A DNA stretch of 14,367 nt from Devosia equisanguinis. Its GTDB lineage: Bacteria > Pseudomonadota > Alphaproteobacteria > Rhizobiales > Hyphomicrobiaceae. The position numbers and the translations under genes were made by a program. Of the stretch, positions 6,774 through 12,355 are shown in pieces. The stretch spans positions 1-14,367 of the forward strand of contig CAMDMH010000016.1 in the NCBI GenBank assembly GCA_945901835.1. The letters run 5' to 3'. Every line of letters starts with the position of its first letter. Within the stretch, counting starts at the first letter, position 1. Below the pieces are notes generated by a model. The model searched no databases. It saw only the letters and a program-made list of their open reading frames with translations, and was not told where the DNA came from.

Positions 6774-7418
6774 CTACTTCTTTGCAGGTGCGGAGGCCGG
6801 CGTCGCGACCGGCGCACCCGGCGCAGGCCCGCCAGCCGCGGCATCGGCCGGAGCGAACTGCGGACCGGCCTTCAAGTAGGCGGAAACCGCTTCCTTCACT
6901 TTGACCTTTTGCTCGGGCGTGCAGGTCGCGCGCTTGCCGACGTTCTCCTCGGCGACCTGGACGTCCTTGCCGTCCTTGCCTTCTTCGCTTTCGATGACCT
7001 TGAGCTGGCCGGTCAGCAGCATGACCGTCACCATGTGGAGCTGGTTCATGTACACGAACTGCGGCTCGCTCCACTTTTTCTTGATGGCCTCTCGCACCAT
7101 CAGCGTGCGGAAGTTGGCCGCGTGCTCTTCCTTGAGATCGCAGACCTGGGCGTGTGCCGACAACCGGCCGACGCGAATGATTTCGCGTGCTGTCTCGAGC
7201 GGCACTTCCGCGGCCTTACGGTTGTTGCGGTCGATATCGACCGTCACGCCATTGGGCTTGGTGAACCTGTCCGGCGTGATGGCCCATGCATAGTCCATGA
7301 GCGTCTCGACGGATTTCTGGCCCATCTCCTTCTCCTGCGCCTGGACCCGCTGGTCCAGGAGCGCCGGGCTCGCCAGCAGCGCCACCGCCGCCCATCCTGC
7401 ACTGAAGTGCTTACGCAT
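6774..7418 (-). CDS. Periplasmic or secreted protein of unknown function
   Basis: 214 residues from the ATG at 7418. Residues 1-28 look like a signal peptide: MRKHF start, a hydrophobic AAVALLASPALL and cleavage near VQAQ. The mature part has exactly two cysteines (93 and 166), which could form one disulfide, and a mixed helical character with segments such as PLETAREIIRVGRLSAHAQ (73-91). The C-terminal 26 residues are Ala/Pro/Gly-rich and low in complexity, probably disordered. I do not recognise the family. An in-frame ATG at 7442 would add eight residues (MAEQGPIE) ahead of the signal peptide and is less likely. The gene lies between trmJ and rpsD on the same strand, 269 bases after trmJ, and ends in its own strong terminator, so it is probably a separate transcription unit. 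Confidence 0.78.
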   Translation of the reverse strand: MRKHFSAGWAAVALLASPALLDQRVQAQEKEMGQKSVETLMDYAWAITPDRFTKPNGVTVDIDRNNRKAAEVPLETAREIIRVGRLSAHAQVCDLKEEHAANFRTLMVREAIKKKWSEPQFVYMNQLHMVTVMLLTGQLKVIESEEGKDGKDVQVAEENVGKRATCTPEQKVKVKEAVSAYLKAGPQFAPADAAAGGPAPGAPVATPASAPAKK

Positions 7419-7485
7419 CTCGATCGGCCCCTGTTCCGCCATCCGTTGGATGCCTGAAGTCAATTTTGCCGATCTACTCATGACT

Positions 7486-7505
7486 GGACTGCAAAGTGCA
7501 AGTCC
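7486..7505. promoter_or_regulatory. Imperfect palindrome upstream of the periplasmic protein gene
   Basis: The 20-base segment is an inverted repeat with one bulged base (arms GGACTGCA and TGCAAGTCC). It lies about 70-90 bases before the ATG at 7418, inside the 269-base gap after trmJ, a sensible place for an operator. No promoter consensus is clear nearby. The rest of the gap (7506-7687) shows nothing I can name. Confidence 0.25.
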
Positions 7506-7687
7506 GCTCATTGCAGATACCGGCGCTTGAACGCGTAACCCCGCATCGCGCAAAGCCACATGCCGTCATTTCCGCAGCTGTCTACCCGATCTCCGGGCAG
7601 CGCTTTCGCGGCTCGGCAAAGGCGCCCCGCAATCATCACGGCCCCCAACCGCGACGCCCCGGTGGTTCGGCTCCAATAAGGGCAACA

Positions 7688-8953
7688 TCATGGCGTCTTG
7701 CGCCCCGGCCCTTTGCCTTTTGCGAACGTGGCGACAATGCCACGCAGTGTCCTGACCTCCAGCTCCGTCGCCCCCATCCGGGTGAACATCGAGCGCAGAT
7801 TGTTGACCACTGTCGGCCGTTTGTCCGCCGATTTGAAAAACCCCTGCTGCTCCAGCTCGCTCTCCAGATGCTGGAAAAAGCCTTCCAGTTCCTGCTTGTT
7901 CGCAAGCCGGTCGTCGCCGAGGCGAAGCCCGGTCTCGATCGGGCTTTCGTACGTCGTGACGCGCCCCAGGCTCGCCCCACCGCTCCGCTTCGTCCATTCA
8001 TAGCCGTGGATCAGAACGGCTTGGGCAAGATTGAGCGAGGCGAACCGGCTGTTCACAGGAATCATCACGATCGCATCGGCATTGGCGACTTCTGCAGTCT
8101 CCAATCCGTTCCGCTCGCGCCCGAACAGGAAGCCGCACCGCTCCCCGCGCGCGATTCGCGTAAACGCCTCATCGACGGCCTGCTCCGGCGTCAGCACAGG
8201 CTTGCGCAGGTCCCGCTGCCGCGCCGTGGTCGCCGCCACCCAGGTGAGGTCCCCCACCGCCGCATCGAGCGTCGGATAGGCGGCGGCATCATCGATCACG
8301 TAGTTCGCACCCGAAGCTGCGATCCGCGCCTTCTCCTGCGGCCATCCGTCCCGTGGAGCGACGAGACGCAACTCGTCGAGACCGAAGTTGGCCATCGCAC
8401 GCGCCACCATGCCGATGTTGTCGGGTAGCTGCGGCTCCATCAGGATCACCGCGGGCGTCTTGCCCGAGTCCGCGACGGCCGAGCCCTGGATGTGCGCCCG
8501 CCGGATGCCATGCCGGTGCTTGCGAAGCACGCGACGCGCCCAGAACCAGTAGTTCTCGCCCGACCACGTCTTGGCCAGTGCCTCGAGCGCGGGCGTCGTA
8601 ACGGTATCCTCGCCTTGCCCCGTCAACCGCACCCGGCCGTCGCCCACGATGATCTCGCGGTGACGCGCGATGTAATCGTCGAGGCTCGCGATACCCTGAA
8701 CCTCGGTGCGGCGTTTGCACCCCGGACAGCTGGCCCAATCCGCCTCGCAGGCAAGCTCCGCGCAGTAGGTCAGGATCGGCTCTAGGCTCGCGCGATCGAG
8801 GCCCGGCACGCCGAACTCGGCGAGCGCCACGTCGATCGTCCGCTCGTGACAGGCGTGCACGATCGCCGAGACGGGCCTGCCGTCGCCGCTGATCCGCGGC
8901 TCGGCGTCGATGATTTCAATAGATTTCGGTCGCAAGTTTGCCGCGCTGCTCAA
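7688..8953 (-). CDS. TrmJ-type RNA 2'-O-methyltransferase with an extra N-terminal domain
   Basis: 421 residues in one open frame with GC-rich third positions throughout. Residues ~166-421 are a SPOUT methyltransferase of the TrmJ/SpoU class: motif 1 EPQLPDNIGMVARAMANFG (173-191), motif 2 GFLFGRERNGLE (274-285) and motif 3 IPVNSRFASLNLAQAV (298-313), the knot that binds S-adenosylmethionine. TrmJ methylates position 32 in the tRNA anticodon loop; the substrate here is assumed from the family. Most TrmJ proteins begin close to motif 1 and are about 240-290 residues long. Here ~157 further residues precede it, with a CPGCKRR knuckle (76-82), YCAELACEAD (63-72) and a basic aromatic segment WFWARRVLRKHRHGIRRAH (136-154). 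Residues ~11-72 resemble the DUF433/COG2442 layout only weakly. No ATG exists in the N-terminal part: the longest start is TTG 8953, then TTG 8935; a GTG at 8530 would give a short TrmJ. None has a good ribosome binding site. Confidence 0.85.
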   Translation of the reverse strand: MSSAANLRPKSIEIIDAEPRISGDGRPVSAIVHACHERTIDVALAEFGVPGLDRASLEPILTYCAELACEADWASCPGCKRRTEVQGIASLDDYIARHREIIVGDGRVRLTGQGEDTVTTPALEALAKTWSGENYWFWARRVLRKHRHGIRRAHIQGSAVADSGKTPAVILMEPQLPDNIGMVARAMANFGLDELRLVAPRDGWPQEKARIAASGANYVIDDAAAYPTLDAAVGDLTWVAATTARQRDLRKPVLTPEQAVDEAFTRIARGERCGFLFGRERNGLETAEVANADAIVMIPVNSRFASLNLAQAVLIHGYEWTKRSGGASLGRVTTYESPIETGLRLGDDRLANKQELEGFFQHLESELEQQGFFKSADKRPTVVNNLRSMFTRMGATELEVRTLRGIVATFAKGKGPGRKTP

Positions 8954-8997
8954 GCTTCAAGGGTGTTCTTATTCCACGAAGCCCCCATGCGATACAA

Positions 8998-9037
8998 CGA
9001 GTTGTCGCAAAGGCACTCTTCCCCACTCGACAACTCG
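8998..9037. promoter_or_regulatory. Inverted-repeat operator between trmJ and the oxygenase gene
   Basis: A perfect 10-bp inverted repeat (cgagttgtcg at 8998-9007 and cgacaactcg at 9028-9037) with 20 bases between the arms. The left arm overlaps a smaller palindrome, acaacgagttgt (8994-9005), so the acaac/gttgt element occurs three times. The right arm overlaps the predicted -35 box of the oxygenase promoter. This is the layout expected of a repressor or LysR/GntR-type site; the regulator gene is not in the window. Confidence 0.5.
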
Positions 9038-9054
9038 CGCCCGGATTGTATATC
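9027..9054 (+). promoter_or_regulatory. Candidate sigma-70 promoter of the Rieske oxygenase gene
   Basis: TCGACA (9027-9032; five of six bases match TTGACA) lies 16 bases before TATATC (9049-9054; four of six match TATAAT). This is the only locally AT-rich stretch in the gap. Transcription would begin near 9061, leaving an untranslated leader of about 100 bases before the ATG at 9161. Confidence 0.4.
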
Positions 9055-9147
9055 TTAGACATCTAACCAACTGTCGGCCGATCTTGCTGCGCCTCCATTG
9101 GCACAGGCGACGATGGCCCAAGTCGAACGCCGTATTCCGTCATATCC

Positions 9148-9153
9148 GGAGGA
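9148..9153 (+). promoter_or_regulatory. Ribosome binding site that fixes the oxygenase start
   Basis: GGAGGA lies seven bases before the ATG at 9161. In-frame earlier starts (ATG 9113, TTG 9098) have no comparable site, and phthalate-type oxygenases usually begin MLxxEENELL, as the ATG at 9161 does. Confidence 0.7.
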
Positions 9154-9160
9154 ACTCGCG

Positions 9161-10480
9161 ATGCTGACGCCAGAGGAAAACGAGCTACTGTGCCGCGTCG
9201 AAGGCGACGCGCCGATGGGCCGGATCTTCCGTAACCACTGGCTTCCCGCGCTGCTTTCCGAAGAAATCGCGGACCCCGACTGCGCACCGGCTCGCGTCAA
9301 GCTTCTCGGCGAGAGCCTCGTCGCCTTTCGCGACACCGACGGCCGCGTCGGCCTGATCCAGGAGGCCTGCCCCCATCGCGGCGCCTCGCTGTACTTTGGC
9401 CGCAACGAGGAATGCGGGCTGCGCTGCCTCTATCACGGCTGGAAGTTCGACGTGGACGGCAATTGCGTCGAGATGGCCTCCGAGCCGGCCGAGTCGAGCT
9501 TCTGCGACAAGGTCAAGATCAAGTCATATCCGGTGGTCGAAACCGGCGGTTTCGTCTGGACCTACATGGGCCCGCGCGAATCCATGCCCGAGTTCGCGCC
9601 TCCGGTCTGGCAACCCACGCCCGAGACGAACGTGGTCACCACCAAGGTGATCGTCGGCGCGAACTGGGCGCAGATGCTCGAAGGTTCCATCGACAGCGCC
9701 CACTCGTCCTCGCTGCACTCATCCGACATGGTGCCGGCCCGCGTGCCCGGCGCGCAGTCGACCGTCACGCAATGGCAGCGCCCCTCGACGGACAAGGCCC
9801 CGCGGCTGGTCGTTCAGCGCACGTCCTACGGCTTCCGCTATTCCGCGATCCGCCGCCCGATCAAGGACGCATCCACCCACGACTACGTGCGCACGACGCT
9901 GTTCGTGGCGCCTTATCTCGTGCACATCCCGCCCAACAACCTGCATCGCTCGTGCACGGTTCACGTGCCCCGCGACGACAATTCGACGACGTTCTATTTC
10001 GTCGCTTTCGGCAGCGACACGGTGCCGGCCCAGGAGGACTGGCGCAAGCTCCACGCCAACCGCGTCGGCTTCGATCTCGATGCCACCTATCGCAACACCC
10101 GGACCCACGAGAACGACTACAAGCAGGACCGGCAGGCGATGAAGCTCGGCAATTTCACCGGCATACCCGGAATTACCAACCAGGACATCGTGATGTGGGA
10201 ATCGATGGGCCCGATCGTCGACCGCACCCAAGATCGTCTGGGTGCCTCCGACCTCGCCATCGTCGAATTCCGCAAGCAAATGGTGGAAGCCGCACGCACG
10301 GTCGCAGCGGGCGGTCCCGCCATCGGCACGACCGAGCCCCGGATGCCGCTCGCGAAACTCGCCTCGTTCGAGGGCATCGTGCCGAAAACGGCGGATTGGC
10401 GAACCCTCGGCGCCTCGCCCGAGGAGATCGCGCTCAATGCCAAGATGGCCAGCGGCGCGAAATCCCACGCAGCCGAATAA
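9161..10480 (+). CDS. Rieske aromatic ring-hydroxylating oxygenase, phthalate 4,5-dioxygenase type
   Basis: 439 residues from the ATG at 9161, matching the usual length of phthalate-dioxygenase-type oxygenase subunits. The Rieske [2Fe-2S] ligands are C70-x-H72 (CPHRG) and C89-x2-H92 (CLYHGWKF). The catalytic domain has D178, H181 and H186 in EGSIDSAHSSSLHSSDM (174-190), the mononuclear iron histidines and bridging aspartate. D342 in TNQDIVMWESMG is the likely third iron ligand, and DRTQDRLGASDLAI (354-367) is also typical. Such enzymes hydroxylate aromatic acids using O2 and electrons from a reductase, in the cytosol. No reductase, dehydrogenase or ring-cleavage gene is adjacent, so this is an orphan oxygenase component; the substrate cannot be fixed. 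It faces the TRAP/TctC operon, whose proteins could import a related acid. Confidence 0.92.
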   Translation: MLTPEENELLCRVEGDAPMGRIFRNHWLPALLSEEIADPDCAPARVKLLGESLVAFRDTDGRVGLIQEACPHRGASLYFGRNEECGLRCLYHGWKFDVDGNCVEMASEPAESSFCDKVKIKSYPVVETGGFVWTYMGPRESMPEFAPPVWQPTPETNVVTTKVIVGANWAQMLEGSIDSAHSSSLHSSDMVPARVPGAQSTVTQWQRPSTDKAPRLVVQRTSYGFRYSAIRRPIKDASTHDYVRTTLFVAPYLVHIPPNNLHRSCTVHVPRDDNSTTFYFVAFGSDTVPAQEDWRKLHANRVGFDLDATYRNTRTHENDYKQDRQAMKLGNFTGIPGITNQDIVMWESMGPIVDRTQDRLGASDLAIVEFRKQMVEAARTVAAGGPAIGTTEPRMPLAKLASFEGIVPKTADWRTLGASPEEIALNAKMASGAKSHAAE

Positions 10481-10486
10481 GCGGCC

Positions 10487-10522
10487 GTAGGGCGGATTAG
10501 CGCCGTCAGCGCGTAATCCGCC
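10487..10522. repeat. REP-like hairpin in the convergent gap, possible bidirectional terminator
   Basis: Arms ggcggatta (10491-10499) and taatccgcc (10514-10522) are perfect reverse complements and extend through gcgc on each side with one bulge, leaving a loop of about five bases. The gtagggcggattagcg...cgtaatccgcc pattern is a widespread intergenic repeat type in proteobacteria. It fills the 66 bases between the convergent oxygenase and tctC genes and could end both transcripts, though neither side has a strong T-run. Confidence 0.65.
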
Positions 10523-10546
10523 TCTGCGCCACGCGTTCTCGCCCCC

Positions 10547-11503
10547 TCACGGCTCTTGCATGCCGGCGGCTTTCACGATGCGCGCCCACTTCTCGATCTC
10601 GGCACGCTGGAATGCGCCGAGTTCTTCCGGCGTTCCGGGAAACAGCACCGCTCCCGATTGCGCGGACTGCTCCTTGAAAGACGGCGCATCGATCGCCGCG
10701 CGGAACAGGGCATTCAGCCGGTCGACCACCGGCCTCGGCGTCCCCGCGGGTGCGAACACCGCGGTCCACGCCCCCAGCTCGTATCCCGGCACACCGCTCT
10801 CCGCGATCGTCGGCACGTCCGGCAGTGTTGCGAGCCGCTTTGTGCTCGTCACGGCGATCGCGACGGCACGCTTGTCCTTGATGAACGTCATCCCCGTGTA
10901 CATGTCCGTGAACGTGAGATCGAGGCGGCCGCCCGCGAGGTCCGTCATCAATTGCGGCTGTCCCTTATAGGGAACGTGCAGCATGTCGATGCCGGCCAGC
11001 AGCTTGAAGTATTCGCCACCAGCGCGGCTCGAGCCGTTACCGCTGCCGAACATCAGCTTGCCCGGCTCCTTCTTGGCGAACGCGACGATATCCTTCATGC
11101 CGGGCATGCCGAGGTCGCGCCGCGCGAGCACGACCAGCGCCCCTTGCCGGATGCCGGTGATCGGCACGAAGCTGTCGACGGGATGATACGGCAGGCTCTT
11201 GTAGACGCTGATGTTCGCCGCCTGCGTGGTCTGTGTCGACACCATCACGGTGTACCCGTCGGGCTTCGCGGCGGCAGCGAGCTGTGCGCCGAGCTGGCCT
11301 TCCGCGCCCGGTCGGTTGTCCACGAGCACCTGTTGGCCCGTTGCCGCCGTGATCTCCTTCGCCAGCGGCCGCGCCGTGAGGTCGGTTGCCGACCCCGATG
11401 CGAACGGCACGATGATGCGGATCGAGCGGGATGGAAACTCCTGCGCCGCGACGCCCCCGGAACAACCAACGGCGATGAACATCGCCAACAGACGAGCAAT
11501 CAT
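10547..11503 (-). CDS. TctC/Bug-family solute-binding protein
   Basis: 318 residues, standard for the Bug family. Residues 1-20 are a signal peptide (MIARLLAMFIAVGCSGGVAA) followed by QEFPSRSIRIIVPFASGSATD, the family's typical mature start with the ligand-pocket loop. Later family hallmarks are PGAEGQLGAQ (68-77), the GSGNGSSRAGGEYF region (about 150-163), LHVPYKG and the LPDVPTIAESGVPGYE stretch. These periplasmic proteins bind carboxylates such as citrate, phthalates or nicotinate for tripartite tricarboxylate transporters (TctABC). No tctA/tctB is visible; instead the operon carries a TRAP permease. A Cys in the signal region (AVGC) gives a weak lipobox, so lipoprotein anchoring is possible but less likely than cleavage after VAA. 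The ATG at 11503 has AGAGG six bases upstream, and the gene begins 13 bases after the ykgJ-like stop, so it is the last gene of the operon. Confidence 0.93.
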   Translation of the reverse strand: MIARLLAMFIAVGCSGGVAAQEFPSRSIRIIVPFASGSATDLTARPLAKEITAATGQQVLVDNRPGAEGQLGAQLAAAAKPDGYTVMVSTQTTQAANISVYKSLPYHPVDSFVPITGIRQGALVVLARRDLGMPGMKDIVAFAKKEPGKLMFGSGNGSSRAGGEYFKLLAGIDMLHVPYKGQPQLMTDLAGGRLDLTFTDMYTGMTFIKDKRAVAIAVTSTKRLATLPDVPTIAESGVPGYELGAWTAVFAPAGTPRPVVDRLNALFRAAIDAPSFKEQSAQSGAVLFPGTPEELGAFQRAEIEKWARIVKAAGMQEP

Positions 11504-11516
11504 GAAGCGCCTCTCT

Positions 11517-12341
11517 TCACGCCAGCAGTGCCCCCGCCAGCTTTGCGATGTGATCCTGCGCGCGCCGCGAGTTCGGCGAACGCTCACCACCCATCACGCC
11601 TTCGAATACGTTCTCGCCGGCGAGCCAGCGCGCTTCGGCATCGGGCTTGTCGATCACGGCCATCACACCGGCGGTAAGCTCGATGCCGCGATCCGAGAGT
11701 CCGGCCGCACTCACGGCCGCGAGCAGCAGCGTGCGCGCCATCTCGCCTTTCTGCATCGCGCCCACGACGATCGGCACCTCGCCGGAGTTCTCTTCGAGCG
11801 CTAGCCGGCACGCCTCCGACGACATCGAGAACAGCGACCGGCAAGGGATCGGCCGCACGGGATAGACCCCGCACATGCCCTCGACCAGCAGCGGACACGG
11901 CGCCCGCTCGATGAACATCTGCTCCCGCGTCAAGTCGTGCCGCCGCGCAGCCTCGACCGCGATCTTCGACAGATCGATCCGTGCGGCAGCCGTGGTTGCG
12001 TTCTGCCTCAGCCACGCCGCGACCCTGAAAATCTCGGGTGCCGAGCACGTGACGAGCGCGCTGCAGCAGTAGTTGCACCCCTTGCGGCACCCCAGATCGA
12101 CCCCGCGCACTCCTGTCGCAAGCGTTTTCTCCAGCAGCGTCTCGATCATTTCAGCCGCTTCGCCCGCGCGCTCCGGTCGCGCTGCATCGGTCAACCGCTC
12201 GTGCACCATCAGCGCAACGCCAAGAGCCTCCGCTTCGCCGAGTTCTGGACCGAGCCCGCGGGCCATCACCTTGGCGCCACGGTCGAGCGCATCGCGTTGC
12301 ACTTTGCGGCGCTGTTGACGCGAAAGCTGAGTGCCTGACAT
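11517..12341 (-). CDS. YkgJ-family cysteine-cluster protein (CxxxCxxCC type)
   Basis: 274 residues from the ATG at 12341, with GGAG five bases upstream. The signature is GCRKGCNYCC (84-93: C85, C89, C92, C93), with further cysteines at 99, 149, 157, 167 and 178 in the pattern APCPLLVEGMCGVYP...PIPCRSLF. This matches the zinc/iron-chelating CxxCxxCC family, predicted to bind a metal or an iron-sulfur cluster; biochemical functions are mostly unknown. The N-terminal 60 residues are basic then helical and precede the cluster region. It lies between the TRAP permease gene (14 bases upstream) and the TctC gene (13 bases downstream), so it is almost surely co-transcribed. The frame is open further upstream to 12752, but that part overlaps the permease gene and reads as Arg-rich nonsense. 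Confidence 0.88.
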   Translation of the reverse strand: MSGTQLSRQQRRKVQRDALDRGAKVMARGLGPELGEAEALGVALMVHERLTDAARPERAGEAAEMIETLLEKTLATGVRGVDLGCRKGCNYCCSALVTCSAPEIFRVAAWLRQNATTAAARIDLSKIAVEAARRHDLTREQMFIERAPCPLLVEGMCGVYPVRPIPCRSLFSMSSEACRLALEENSGEVPIVVGAMQKGEMARTLLLAAVSAAGLSDRGIELTAGVMAVIDKPDAEARWLAGENVFEGVMGGERSPNSRRAQDHIAKLAGALLA

Positions 12342-12355
12342 GGCCGCTCCGTAAT

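Noticed and set aside
9412..10500. Second plus-strand frame overlapping the oxygenase gene
   Set aside because: Arg/Ala/His-rich shift of the Rieske oxygenase frame; the oxygenase frame contains all the conserved metal ligands.
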